From assembly GCF_000015965.1 (NCBI RefSeq), contig NC_009091.1:992001-1056000 (forward strand): 64,000 bases of DNA, written 5' to 3'. The notes under the pieces were generated by a model. The model did not search any database and was not told where the DNA came from. It saw nothing but the letters and a program-made list of their open reading frames with translations. Of this stretch, positions 55,872 through 64,000 are shown in pieces. Made by a program: the position numbers and the translations under genes. Within the stretch, counting starts at the first letter, position 1, and each line of letters begins with the position of its first letter. The stretch comes from Prochlorococcus marinus str. MIT 9301 (lineage in GTDB: Bacteria > Cyanobacteriota > Cyanobacteriia > PCC-6307 > Cyanobiaceae).

Positions 55872-56192
55872 TTATTCACAGCAACGTTTTCTATTTGAGG
55901 AATAATCTGTCAAAGAAGTTATCCATTCCTTGATCAAAAAGAGAGATTCTTTATTTAGGCTGTAGTACACCCATCTACCTTCTTGTCTGTCTGAGATAAG
56001 ACCAGCTTCCTTCAAAATTTTTATGTGATATGAAATTCTTGATTGAGATAACTTAGTTAATTTCATAATATCGCAAACACAAACTTCTCCCTCCATCATT
56101 AGGTCTATTATTTCTAGCCTAAAAGGATCAGAAAATGAAACCATCAACTCAGATATATCTTCTTTTTTTACTTTGCTAATATTTTTTAACAA
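55872..56192 (-). CDS. arsR: ArsR family transcriptional repressor (arsenite-sensing CXC type)
   Basis: A 106-residue winged-helix repressor of the ArsR/SmtB family. The recognition region reads EVCVCDIMKLTKLSQSRISYHIKILKEAGLI near residues 36-65. The CXC in helix 3 (EVCVCD) is the arsenite-sensing site of classical ArsR, and the C-terminal RKRCCE may add ligands. Wing motif DRQEGRWVYYSL follows. It is divergent from gap and arsJ, with two ATCAA-N6-TTGAT operators in the spacer, so it should repress both directions until arsenite binds. Confidence 0.92.
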   Translation of the reverse strand: MLKNISKVKKEDISELMVSFSDPFRLEIIDLMMEGEVCVCDIMKLTKLSQSRISYHIKILKEAGLISDRQEGRWVYYSLNKESLFLIKEWITSLTDYSSNRKRCCE

Positions 56193-56246
56193 TTTTAAAG
56201 TAATTAAATTTCCCTAAATATAGCTTAAATAAAAAAGATTTCATTA

Positions 56247-56280
56247 ATCAAAACAACTTGATACATCAAAATATTTTGAT
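56247..56280. promoter_or_regulatory. Two ArsR operators between arsR and gap
   Basis: ATCAAAACAACTTGAT (56247-56262) and the perfect palindrome ATCAAAATATTTTGAT (56265-56280) both match ATCAA-N6-TTGAT, the ArsR/SmtB-type operator reported for cyanobacterial ars genes. Their centres are 18 bp apart, and they lie 28 bases before the gap ATG. Confidence 0.8.
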
Positions 56281-56307
56281 CTATAATTAATATAGAAAAT
56301 TTCAACA

Positions 56308-57333
56308 GTGATGAAAATTGGAATTAATGGTTTTGGAAGAATTGGCAGATTAGTTTTCAGAGCATTATGGGATAGAGCTGATATAGAAATAACTCATATA
56401 AATGAGATAGCAGGAGATTCGAATGCTGCTGCGCATTTACTCGAATTCGATTCAGTCCATGGTAGATGGGTGAAAGATATAAAGGTAAAAGAAGAAGAAA
56501 TAATAATTGATGGAAAGAAATTAACCTACACATCTTTTAAAAATTACCTTGATATTCCTTGGGAAAAATCTTCTGTAGATATTATTTTGGAATGTACAGG
56601 AAAGAATAAAAAGCCAGACAAACTAAATCCCTATTTTGATACTCTTGGGATGAAAAGAGTAATAGTAGCTTGTCCAGTCAAAGGAATTGTTGCAGAAGCT
56701 GAATCACTGAATATTGTTTACGGTATAAATCAAAGTCTTTATGACCCTACCAAACATAAATTAGTAACTGCAGCATCCTGCACTACAAATTGTTTAGCTC
56801 CGATAGTAAAGGTAATTAATGAAAATTTTTCTATTAAACACGGTGCTATTACAACTATTCACGATGTAACGAACACTCAAGTTCCTGTAGATTTTTATAA
56901 AAGTGATCTGAGGAGAGCAAGAGGATGTATGCAAAGTTTAATACCTACTACCACTGGATCTGCTAAAGCTATCGCTGAGATCTTTCCAGAATTAAAAGGA
57001 AAATTAAATGGACATGCAGTAAGAGTTCCTCTACTTAATGGTTCTTTAACAGATGCAGTTTTTGAATTAAATAAAGAAGTGACAACTGAACAAGTGAATA
57101 TGGCACTAAAGGAAGCTTCAGAAACTTATTTAAAAGGAATTCTTGGCTACGAAGAAAGACCTTTAGTTTCTGCAGATTATGTAAATGACTCTAGAAGTTC
57201 AATAGTTGATAGTTTATCAACGATGGTTGTTAATTCAAATTTATTAAAGATATACGCTTGGTATGACAACGAGTGGGGTTACAGCTGCAGACTTGCAGAT
57301 CTTACTGAATATGTAATCAAAAAAGAGATTTAA
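56308..57333 (+). CDS. gap: Glyceraldehyde-3-phosphate dehydrogenase, arsenic-cluster type
   Basis: A 341-residue GAPDH. The NAD-binding opening is [20 protein letters not shown], the catalytic Cys is in [11 protein letters not shown] near residue 156, and the C-terminal [15 protein letters not shown] is conserved. Placed before arsJ and behind ArsR operators, it should make 1-arseno-3-phosphoglycerate from glyceraldehyde-3-phosphate and arsenate for export by ArsJ. This role was shown for GAPDH-ArsJ pairs in other bacteria. It is probably separate from the Calvin-cycle GAPDH, which is not in this window. Confidence 0.93.
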   Translation: MMKIGINGFGRIGRLVFRALWDRADIEITHINEIAGDSNAAAHLLEFDSVHGRWVKDIKVKEEEIIIDGKKLTYTSFKNYLDIPWEKSSVDIILECTGKNKKPDKLNPYFDTLGMKRVIVACPVKGIVAEAESLNIVYGINQSLYDPTKHKLVTAASCTTNCLAPIVKVINENFSIKHGAITTIHDVTNTQVPVDFYKSDLRRARGCMQSLIPTTTGSAKAIAEIFPELKGKLNGHAVRVPLLNGSLTDAVFELNKEVTTEQVNMALKEASETYLKGILGYEERPLVSADYVNDSRSSIVDSLSTMVVNSNLLKIYAWYDNEWGYSCRLADLTEYVIKKEI

Positions 57334-57344
57334 TTTATGTCTTT

Positions 57345-58604
57345 ATGAAGTTATCTAATATTCAACAATATAGTGTTGTAACAGCAAACTATTGGGCGTT
57401 CACGCTTACTGACGGCGCATTAAGATTATTAGTTGTTGGTCACTTTCATGAGCTAGGTTACACAACTCTACAAATTGCTTTACTTTTCCTTTTTTATGAG
57501 TTTTTTGGAATAATTACTAATCTTTATGGTGGCTGGATAGGAGCAAGATATGGATTAAGGCTTACTTTATGGATTGGGACTATCCTTCAAATCATTGCCC
57601 TTTTCATGCTTATTCCAGTTAAGGAGGATTGGCCGGTAATTTTTAGTGTCGCATACGTTATGGTTGCTCAAGCAGTTAGTGGAATAGCAAAAGATTTAAA
57701 CAAAATGAGTGCTAAAAGTGCTGTTAAGACAGTTGTCCCAGAGACAAATGATGGCAATGATACTGGCCAAAAACAACTTTTTAAATGGGTTGCTATTTTA
57801 ACTGGATCTAAAAATGCTCTTAAGGGAGTTGGTTTTTTCTTGGGTGGACTTTTATATAAGTTATTTGGATTCAATAATGCTGTAGGAATTATGGGTTTTG
57901 GACTCTGCTTAGCCTTTTTATTGACATTAATTTTACCTGGAGAAATTGGCAAGATGAAAACCAAACCAGCTTTTAATGATCTTTTTTCAAAATCAAATGC
58001 CATAAATATTCTTTCTGCAGCAAGATTCTTTCTTTTTGGAGCAAGAGATGTTTGGTTTGTTGTAGCTCTTCCAGTATTCCTAGATATGGCATTTGGTTGG
58101 GACTACATGGAAATAGGATTATTTCTTGGGGCCTGGGTAATAGGTTATGGAATTGTTCAGGCTTCTGCTCCAGCAATTAGAAAGATATGGGGCCAGAAAG
58201 AAAGTCCAGATCGTAAAGCTATCCAATTTTGGAGTGCCGTATTAATGGTAATACCATCTTTGATAGGAGTCGCATTATGGAGAGAAAGTTCTCCATCAAT
58301 AGCAATAATTTTAGGACTTACTATTTTTGGATTTGTTTTTGCAATGAATTCCTCTACACATTCTTATATGATTTTGGCATACTCTGATAATGAAAAAGTC
58401 AGTTTAAATGTTGGCTTCTATTACATGGCAAATGCTGCTGGAAGACTAGTTGGAACATTACTATCTGGCTTACTATTTATGATTGGGAGAAATCCGAGTA
58501 TTGGTCTTCAATATTGTCTTTATTTTTCATCACTTTTAATATTCTTATCTTGGATTTCGAGTCTTAAATTACCATCAATCAAACAAAGCTTATCAGCTCC
58601 ATAA
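57345..58604 (+). CDS. arsJ: Organoarsenical efflux MFS transporter ArsJ
   Basis: A 419-residue major facilitator protein with about 11-12 membrane helices. The opening NYWAFTLTDGALRLLVVGHFHELGYT and SGIAKDLNKMSAKSAVKTVVPE near residue 112 match the ArsJ family, which exports 1-arseno-3-phosphoglycerate. It begins 11 bases after gap, so the two are cotranscribed, exactly the order known from arsenate-resistance operons. Confidence 0.92.
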   Translation: MKLSNIQQYSVVTANYWAFTLTDGALRLLVVGHFHELGYTTLQIALLFLFYEFFGIITNLYGGWIGARYGLRLTLWIGTILQIIALFMLIPVKEDWPVIFSVAYVMVAQAVSGIAKDLNKMSAKSAVKTVVPETNDGNDTGQKQLFKWVAILTGSKNALKGVGFFLGGLLYKLFGFNNAVGIMGFGLCLAFLLTLILPGEIGKMKTKPAFNDLFSKSNAINILSAARFFLFGARDVWFVVALPVFLDMAFGWDYMEIGLFLGAWVIGYGIVQASAPAIRKIWGQKESPDRKAIQFWSAVLMVIPSLIGVALWRESSPSIAIILGLTIFGFVFAMNSSTHSYMILAYSDNEKVSLNVGFYYMANAAGRLVGTLLSGLLFMIGRNPSIGLQYCLYFSSLLIFLSWISSLKLPSIKQSLSAP

Positions 58605-58634
58605 AGACTAATTTTTAGGAATTAGAATATTTTA

Positions 58635-59861
58635 ATGGCAAAAATATCCTTAATTGAACTTGCAAAAACTTTCCTAAAAATTGGTATTTTAAGTTTTGGA
58701 GGACCCTATGCTCATATTTCCTTATTCGAAGATGAACTTATAAATAATAAAAAATTGATCTCAACCCAATCTTTTGAAAAAGGTATTGGTTTATGTCAAT
58801 TGCTTCCAGGGCCAATATCCACTCAATTAGCAATATATCTAGGTCTTAAAATTAATGGTTATCTCGGTGGATTGATATCCGGTATATGTTTCATTATCCC
58901 AGGATTCGTTTCAGTATTAGTTCTTAGCTTTTTTTGGCAAATTTATTCTGGATCAAAATTTCTAAATGATTTAATTTATTTTAATCCTCCTATTATTGCA
59001 GGAATAATTTTTTCATTTTCATTAGTTCTTTTAAAAAAAAGATTAAGGTTAGATCGGGTATTATTCTCTAGCTCAATCTTATTTCTACTTATATTTGCAA
59101 AATATAATAGTATTCAATTTCCCCTCATAACAATTCTTACTATTGCAGGTTTGATAAATATTTTCTTACAGAAATGGAAAAATATTTTTTATAGCTTGGT
59201 TCCTTTATCTATATTTTCAACAACCTCATTCTTAACTAGCTCAATCTTTTTGGATATTGCCAAGTTTTATAATTTTTTAAAGCTCTCTACAAACTCAAAG
59301 TTTTTAATAGATTATCTTAATCTGTTTTTTTTCTTCTTTAAATCTGGACTTTTTATTTTTGGAGGGGGATTAGTAATCATTCCTCTAATGAGTGATTATG
59401 TTATCTCGCAAGGATGGTTAACAAATAATGAATTTATAGATGGGATAATGATTGGCCAGATAACACCTGGCCCTGTCTTATTAACTACAAGTTTTATTGG
59501 ATACAAAGCTGGGTTTTCGGTCGGAGGAATACATGAAGCTATAAAGTATTCATTTATATCAACTTTTGCAATTTTTTTACCAAGTTTTTTAATGATTTTT
59601 GTTTTTGGAAAAGGCTTCATAAAAAACAGAATTAAATCGATTAATTACTTTATCGAAGGAGTAATCAATACAATTCCTGGAGCAGTTATTTTCTCTGGCT
59701 TTAATTTAATTGAAGATAGTTTTTCATCAAAATTCTTTTTAATTAGCTCTATTTTTATAGTTTTAATCTCCACACTATTATCTTTTTTTAAAATAGTTCC
59801 AACATACATACTTATTCTTTTTTCTTTAATATTAGGTTTATCAAAATATTTGTTTGCATAA
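58635..59861 (+). CDS. chrA: Chromate transporter family protein ChrA
   Basis: A 408-residue membrane protein with two homologous CHR halves. Half one: [20 protein letters not shown] near residue 18 and [18 protein letters not shown] near residue 55. Half two: [21 protein letters not shown] near residue 238 and [21 protein letters not shown] near residue 272. ChrA exports chromate in proton exchange in resistant bacteria; in this setting sulfate, chromate or another oxyanion is possible. It follows arsJ by 30 bases and may be in the same transcript. Confidence 0.92.
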   Translation: MAKISLIELAKTFLKIGILSFGGPYAHISLFEDELINNKKLISTQSFEKGIGLCQLLPGPISTQLAIYLGLKINGYLGGLISGICFIIPGFVSVLVLSFFWQIYSGSKFLNDLIYFNPPIIAGIIFSFSLVLLKKRLRLDRVLFSSSILFLLIFAKYNSIQFPLITILTIAGLINIFLQKWKNIFYSLVPLSIFSTTSFLTSSIFLDIAKFYNFLKLSTNSKFLIDYLNLFFFFFKSGLFIFGGGLVIIPLMSDYVISQGWLTNNEFIDGIMIGQITPGPVLLTTSFIGYKAGFSVGGIHEAIKYSFISTFAIFLPSFLMIFVFGKGFIKNRIKSINYFIEGVINTIPGAVIFSGFNLIEDSFSSKFFLISSIFIVLISTLLSFFKIVPTYILILFSLILGLSKYLFA

Positions 59862-59892
59862 AAAAAGGAGGAAATAAATTCCCCCTTTTAAA
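59861..59892. terminator. Bidirectional terminator between chrA and pstS
   Basis: An A-run plus GGAGG and a matching CCCCCTTTT arm form a stem with one mismatch. A- and T-runs on both sides allow termination of the convergent chrA and pstS transcripts. Confidence 0.7.
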
Positions 59893-59907
59893 TATTTGTC
59901 TTACGGT

Positions 59908-60903
59908 TTATTTACCGATTCTTTTTACAGCAGCTCTTGATTTCTCAAGAATATCGCCTTTCAAAGGAACAAATCCAAGTGATGGAGCTTTATCTTGATA
60001 CTCATCACTTAATAATGTATTAAAGGCTTGTTTGATAGCTTTAGTGTTTCTACCATTACCTTCTTCATAGGCAAGTATCCATGTCAATGAAGCTATAGGA
60101 TATGCTCCTTTTGCTGTTGGATTAGGATTTTTACCAGCGAGATTTTCATCTAAAGTAATACCATTGAGAGCTTTAGCTCCTGCCTCAACTGTAGGCTTTA
60201 CATATTCTCCAGAAAGGTTCTGAAGTGCAGCAGCTTTCACATTACCTTTAATATATGACTGATTTACATAACCAATTGCGCCTGGAGTGTTTTGAATTAC
60301 ACCTGCAACACCAGAATTACCTTTTGCTCCAACGCCTGCTGGCCACTTAACAGACTTACCAGTGCCTAATGTCCAGGTTTTTGAAAAAGCTTCCATAGAG
60401 TTAGTAAAAGCTTTGGTTGTGCCTGATCCGTCAGAACGATGTGCCCAAGTTAATTTACCAGGTTTACAGCCTAATTCTTTCCAGTTTTTAACCATACCCA
60501 TAGCAACTTGTACTGCTTTCTCTTGGGAAAGTTTCAAATCACAATCATAGTTATAACCAAAAGCAATAGTTCCTCCAACCATAGGAATCTGTACTAATCC
60601 TCTTGTTACCTTTGCTATATCTTTATCCTTCATAGGATCATCAGAAGCACCAAAGTTTACTGTCTGATCAATAAAAGCTTTTCTTCCAGAGCCTGAACCA
60701 ACAGCTTGATAGTTTACTCTTGGTCCACCTGAAGAGGCTAAATCTTTGAACCAACGAGTGTAAATTTTGGCAGGGAATGATGCCCCAGCACCACTTAATC
60801 TTGTTCTAGCAGAAACACTTATGCCAGGAACACTTGTACCAGCAGCAATGGCTACTGCAGAAGTGAAAACCAAAGCTTTCTTAGCAATGTTCATGGATGT
60901 CAT
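59908..60903 (-). CDS. pstS: Phosphate ABC transporter substrate-binding protein PstS
   Basis: PstS captures phosphate in the periplasm for the PstCAB importer and is a strong marker of phosphate stress in Prochlorococcus. The 331-residue protein has a signal peptide (residues 1-30, KKALVFTSAVAIAAGTSVPG). The phosphate-binding loops are RLSGAGASFPAKIY near residue 34, GSGSGRKAFIDQTVNFGASDDPM near residue 66 and HRSDGSGTTKAF near residue 156. ATG at 60894 is an alternative start. pstCAB are not in this window. Confidence 0.96.
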   Translation of the reverse strand: MTSMNIAKKALVFTSAVAIAAGTSVPGISVSARTRLSGAGASFPAKIYTRWFKDLASSGGPRVNYQAVGSGSGRKAFIDQTVNFGASDDPMKDKDIAKVTRGLVQIPMVGGTIAFGYNYDCDLKLSQEKAVQVAMGMVKNWKELGCKPGKLTWAHRSDGSGTTKAFTNSMEAFSKTWTLGTGKSVKWPAGVGAKGNSGVAGVIQNTPGAIGYVNQSYIKGNVKAAALQNLSGEYVKPTVEAGAKALNGITLDENLAGKNPNPTAKGAYPIASLTWILAYEEGNGRNTKAIKQAFNTLLSDEYQDKAPSLGFVPLKGDILEKSRAAVKRIGK

Positions 60904-60989
60904 GATTAAATTAAAGACTCCATATATATAGCACTGAATTCAAACACAAATACTCCTAAATTAAAAGTTTATTTTTTAATTAATTAGTT

Positions 60990-61019
60990 CTTAACCTCAC
61001 CTTAAACTAAATATTAGAT
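60990..61019 (+). promoter_or_regulatory. Pho-box-like repeat array 1
   Basis: CTTAACCT, then cac, then CTTAAACT, then aaa, then TATTAGAT: 8-bp units at an 11-bp period, the last one weak. The cyanobacterial Pho box is a set of such (C/T)TTAACC(T/A) units with 3-bp spacers. It lies 87 bases upstream of pstS but points the other way. Confidence 0.5.
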
Positions 61020-61122
61020 TGGCTTACTTTCATTTGGTTTTAAAAAAATTTGATTATAAATTCATATAAATTTTGAACTTTTATTAATAAAAATTTTAAA
61101 ATTTGCAGACAATTTTTCTTTT

Positions 61123-61152
61123 AGTTTAAGAGATGTTTAAGGTCTCTTTAAA
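61123..61152 (-). promoter_or_regulatory. Pho-box-like repeat array 2
   Basis: On the minus strand this reads TTTAAAGA, gac, CTTAAACA, tct, CTTAAACT, three 8-bp units at an 11-bp period. It points toward pstS, 220 bases away. Confidence 0.45.
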
Positions 61153-61172
61153 TTTCCTTTTTGACTTTATTT

Positions 61173-61202
61173 CTTACCCGTTTCTTAACCTAAATTCGTT
61201 CA
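61173..61202 (+). promoter_or_regulatory. Pho-box-like repeat array 3
   Basis: CTTACCCG, ttt, CTTAACCT, aaa, TTCGTTCA, 11-bp period with the third unit degenerate. It points toward the porin at 61245 and ends 42 bases before its ATG, a position suited to PhoB activation. Confidence 0.6.
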
Positions 61203-61244
61203 TATGTAGATGGATTATTATCCATTTCTACGTGTTTGAGGAAC

Positions 61245-62594
61245 ATGAAACTTTTTCAAAAATTAATTGCTGCTCCTGCAATCATTTCACTTGTTTCAGG
61301 ATTTGCAGTAAATGCTGCTGAGATCAATACATCTGATCTTAGTGATTATTCTAGTACTAACAATTTAGTATCTTTAGACAACTTTAAATCAGAAACTTTA
61401 GTCCCTGGAGATTGGGCTTACGATTCATTAAAGGATCTTACAAATAGTTCAAAATTCAATGGAAACTCAGTTACTCGTTTAGAAGCTGCCGCTGAATTAA
61501 ACAACTTAATTGCAGGCAGTGAAGGCTTAATGAACGGAGCTGCGATTGATAGACTTAGTGATGAGCTTGGTTCTGAGTTGGCAATTATGAAAGGAAGAGT
61601 GGATGGCCTCGAATCTCGTGTAAATACAATCGAAGCTGGAAGTTTTTCTGAGACATCTACTATTTCATTCAAAGCTCGGATGGCAATCGGTGCTGTTGAT
61701 GGTAAAGGTGTAACAGCCACAGTTACTGATGGTGACGAAGCTGTTAATTTCCAATACACTTTTGATTCTGCAATAAAAACTAGTTTTACTGGTGATGATT
61801 CATTAACAGTAAAAATTGATTCTGGTAATGGAACAAGTGGTAATCCAGTCGATGAATTCGACCTTAACAATACAGACGACTTTCTTAAAGTCGACGGTGT
61901 TGCATACAAATTTCCTTTGGGAGATAACTTGACTGCTCTCGTTTCTGACGGGTATGACGGTAGTAAAATATTCACAACAGCATGTGCTTATGGTGGTCCA
62001 TCCAACACTCTTGATGATTGTGGTAATGTAAACGCAAATATCGATAATGCTGGTGCTTCTGCAATGGCTGAATATGATTTCGGTAATGGCTTTACTGCTG
62101 CTGTAGGTTATGCAGGTAATGAAGAAGGTCTTATGACTACAGCTAAAAATGACGCTTACGGTGCTAACTTAGCTTATATTGCTGATAACTACGGCGTTTC
62201 TTTAACTTACGGAATGCAAGAGGATGGTGCTAGTAACGAAACATATACAGCATTAAACGGTTTCTATTCATTTGATAACGGTTTAAACATCAGTGCTGGT
62301 TATGAAGTCGGAGATCTCGATGTTGCTGACGCAAATGTGGACGAAACATTAGCGTACTTCGTCGGAATTAACGGTGATGTAGGTCCAGGTGAACTTGGTG
62401 CTGCTGTAGGTACTAATGGATCTATGACTGAATCTGCTGGTTCTATAACTGAAGAGATGATGTATGAAGTATATTATGACTACCCATTAAATGATGGTAT
62501 GACTATTACTCCTCTTGTTTTCGTCAAGGAGTCATCAACAGCTGGCACTCCAGATCAAACTGGTGTAATGGTTAAAACAACATTTAAATTCTAA
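61245..62594 (+). CDS. som: SLH-domain outer-membrane porin, phosphate cluster
   Basis: A 449-residue Som/OprB-family porin. The start is ATG at 61245 behind TTTGAGGAAC; a TTG at 61236 is in frame but unlikely. It has a signal peptide (MKLFQKLIAAPAIISLVSGFAVNA) and an SLH domain at about residues 46-95 (VPGDWAYDSLKDLTNSSKF, VTRLEAAAELNNLIAG). A coiled-coil follows (MKGRVDGLESRVNTIEAGS), then a barrel ending in Phe. Its barrel and 3' UTR are related to those of the tandem porins. In Prochlorococcus a porin next to phoR and pstS is induced by phosphate limitation; the Pho-like boxes upstream agree. Confidence 0.94.
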   Translation: MKLFQKLIAAPAIISLVSGFAVNAAEINTSDLSDYSSTNNLVSLDNFKSETLVPGDWAYDSLKDLTNSSKFNGNSVTRLEAAAELNNLIAGSEGLMNGAAIDRLSDELGSELAIMKGRVDGLESRVNTIEAGSFSETSTISFKARMAIGAVDGKGVTATVTDGDEAVNFQYTFDSAIKTSFTGDDSLTVKIDSGNGTSGNPVDEFDLNNTDDFLKVDGVAYKFPLGDNLTALVSDGYDGSKIFTTACAYGGPSNTLDDCGNVNANIDNAGASAMAEYDFGNGFTAAVGYAGNEEGLMTTAKNDAYGANLAYIADNYGVSLTYGMQEDGASNETYTALNGFYSFDNGLNISAGYEVGDLDVADANVDETLAYFVGINGDVGPGELGAAVGTNGSMTESAGSITEEMMYEVYYDYPLNDGMTITPLVFVKESSTAGTPDQTGVMVKTTFKF

Positions 62595-62630
62595 ATTAAA
62601 GTTTAATTTAGAAATCTTACACACATTAAA

Positions 62631-62660
62631 AAGACCTGCTAAATACAGGTCTTTTTTTTT
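62631..62660 (+). terminator. Terminator of the SLH porin
   Basis: AGACCTG (62632-62638) / CAGGTCT (62646-62652) followed by nine or more T. The stem and the preceding GAAATCTTACACACATTAAA are shared with the two tandem porins 10 kb away. Confidence 0.9.
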
Positions 62661-62683
62661 ACCTTTAAGAATTTAAATTTTTA

Positions 62684-63844
62684 TTATATATCGGTATTAA
62701 TACACGGAAAGATGGTTTCAACAATCGCTCCACCATCTTTATGATTAAAAGCCTTTATAAACCCTTTATTGTTATTGATTATTTTTTTTGTTATTGAAAG
62801 ACCTAAACCACTACCACTTTTCTTAAATTTAGTCCTTGATGGATCCCCACGATAAAAACGAGAAAAAATATCATTATATTCATTTTCTTCTAATCCAATA
62901 CCTTTATCCCTCACTCTTATAACAACAGAGCTGTCTCTCTTAAAAATTTCAATTTGTATTTCCTCATTTGTTGGGGAGTAACGTATAGAGTTATCCAAAA
63001 TATTTATAAATGCTCTCTTTAAATTTTCAATATCACCAGAAATATAATATTTTGTTGGTATAAATAAATTTATTTTTATATTTTTTTTATCTGCAAGCGG
63101 TTTTAAGGTTTGCCAAGATTCCATTACCAAATCTGAAATAGATATTTTTTTATTTTTATTAAAAGATTCGCTACTTTCTAACTTGGAAAGCTCTAAAGTC
63201 TCTTCGGCCATTTTTCGCAATCTTTTTGACTCTTTCTTAAGCCTTTTAACAAGATACCTATCCTTTTTTGATACTACTGCTTCCAGTCTTTCCCCAATTA
63301 AAATAAGAGATGTAAGAGGGGTTTTCAATTCATGAGATACATCATTAATTAATTGATTTTGTCGTTTTTTTATGGATTCAATTGATAATTTACTTTCCAA
63401 CAATATTAAATAATTCTTTTTACTTCCTCTAACAATATTTGCCCAAATAGGTTCTCCTGCGATGGTGAAATCAATGCTGACTGGAAAATCTTTTTTTCTT
63501 GAGTAAAGAATTTTATTTCTCAGTAATTCAAGCTCATTAATATCATTAATTGCTTTTCCAATGACATCTTTATATTTAATAAACCTAATAAGAGATAAAG
63601 CCTTTTTATTAATAAATTTTATTGTTAGGTCTGATGATAAGATTATCCATCCTTGTGATGAATAATCCAACCAAGACAACATTTCTTGAGGTCTAATTTT
63701 GTCAAATGGGAAATCAATAGTTCTTTTATACTTATTTTTATCAACTTCAAATTTTTTTTCTTTTGATTGAGAAAAATGCTTGACTTTTATTTTCCACTTC
63801 TGATGTAAAAACAATAATACTTCTTGTAGAGTTTTCATTTTCAT
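62684..63844 (-). CDS. phoR: Phosphate sensor histidine kinase PhoR
   Basis: A 386-residue kinase. A short hydrophobic N-terminus is not a clear membrane helix. A PAS-like domain spans about residues 52-150 ([23 protein letters not shown]). The HisKA phosphoacceptor is [15 protein letters not shown] near residue 165. The ATPase has [12 protein letters not shown] (N box), DKGIGLEEN (G1) and GSGLGLSI (G2). The start overlaps the phoB stop by four bases (ATGA). Position beside pstS and the Pho-box porin supports PhoR over other kinases. Confidence 0.92.
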   Translation of the reverse strand: MKMKTLQEVLLFLHQKWKIKVKHFSQSKEKKFEVDKNKYKRTIDFPFDKIRPQEMLSWLDYSSQGWIILSSDLTIKFINKKALSLIRFIKYKDVIGKAINDINELELLRNKILYSRKKDFPVSIDFTIAGEPIWANIVRGSKKNYLILLESKLSIESIKKRQNQLINDVSHELKTPLTSLILIGERLEAVVSKKDRYLVKRLKKESKRLRKMAEETLELSKLESSESFNKNKKISISDLVMESWQTLKPLADKKNIKINLFIPTKYYISGDIENLKRAFINILDNSIRYSPTNEEIQIEIFKRDSSVVIRVRDKGIGLEENEYNDIFSRFYRGDPSRTKFKKSGSGLGLSITKKIINNNKGFIKAFNHKDGGAIVETIFPCINTDI

Positions 63845-64000
63845 CCAAACTTATATCCAAAACCTCTTACAGTTTTAAGAAACTTTGGAGCTGAGGGATC
63901 TTCTTCTAGTTTCTCTCTGAGCCACCTAACATGAACATCTACAGTTTTAGTATCACCAATAAAGTCAATTTCCCAAATTTTTTCCAGAATTAAATCTCTT
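63841..64000 (-). CDS. phoB: Response regulator PhoB, C-terminal fragment (rest beyond window)
   Basis: Only the last 52 codons are visible: the end of an OmpR/PhoB-type winged-helix domain ([43 protein letters not shown]). The TGA stop overlaps the phoR start, so phoB-phoR is a translationally coupled pair. The receiver lies outside the window. Confidence 0.88.
   Translation of the reverse strand, partial: RDLILEKIWEIDFIGDTKTVDVHVRWLREKLEEDPSAPKFLKTVRGFGYKFG

Noticed and set aside
61133-61321. 62-codon ORF over the pstS-porin spacer
   Set aside because: Overlaps the Pho-like boxes and the porin signal peptide in another frame; composition is not convincing.

Overview
The window reads as a chromosome segment of a high-light-adapted Prochlorococcus. 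It is very AT-rich, with dense coding and short spacers. It carries genes typical of picocyanobacteria: a CpcD-less petH, sasA, psbP, psbY, crtH, ycf54, a 35-codon hli gene, SLH porins and a phoBR-pstS cluster. Species and strain were not tested; this is recognition of gene content and order. No rRNA, CRISPR array, insertion sequence or recognisable phage module was seen.

Bases 1-48,000 look like ordinary core genome. First comes carbon and redox metabolism (opcA, zwf, petH), then the clock kinase sasA, prs and malQ. A block around cdsA and clpC follows, then lysA-cdaA-uppS-bioB-trhO on the plus strand and recR-lipA on the minus strand. Next is a long minus-strand series: pdxJ, ycf54, recC, a small membrane methyltransferase, recB, recD, deaD, a small secreted protein and an ABC exporter. 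Then come plsC, a bolA-grxD pair, an OmpR-type regulator with a degenerate receiver, crtH, trmFO and psbY. tRNA-Glu and tRNA-Lys lie in this part.

Bases 48,300-53,500 are looser. They hold tRNA-Lys, an hli gene with its terminator, and several very small proteins. Two tandem porin genes are nearly identical over 1,039 bp including their terminators, but differ at their N-termini. Both have a GTGTGAGGA leader next to the start codon, complementary to the conserved loop of the sRNA Yfr1.

Bases 53,700-55,320 look like a small integrated element. A complete tRNA-Pro gene is followed about 1.5 kb later by an exact 46-bp copy of its 3' end. Inside both ends are tandem 12-bp repeats that resemble integrase arm sites. 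The cargo is a 45-residue protein with nine cysteines (metallothionein-like) followed by a HupE/UreJ metal permease, with two Fur/Zur-type 7-1-7 palindromes upstream. No integrase is visible, so it is either decayed or mobilised in trans; it resembles the tRNA-borne elements called tycheposons.

Bases 55,600-64,000 form an arsenate/phosphate stress cluster. A CXC-type ArsR faces a GAPDH-ArsJ pair across two ATCAA-N6-TTGAT operators. ChrA follows, then pstS, an SLH porin with Pho-box-like 11-bp repeats between them, and phoR with the start of phoB cut by the window edge. When phosphate is scarce, high-affinity uptake also brings in arsenate; GAPDH plus ArsJ would convert and export it.
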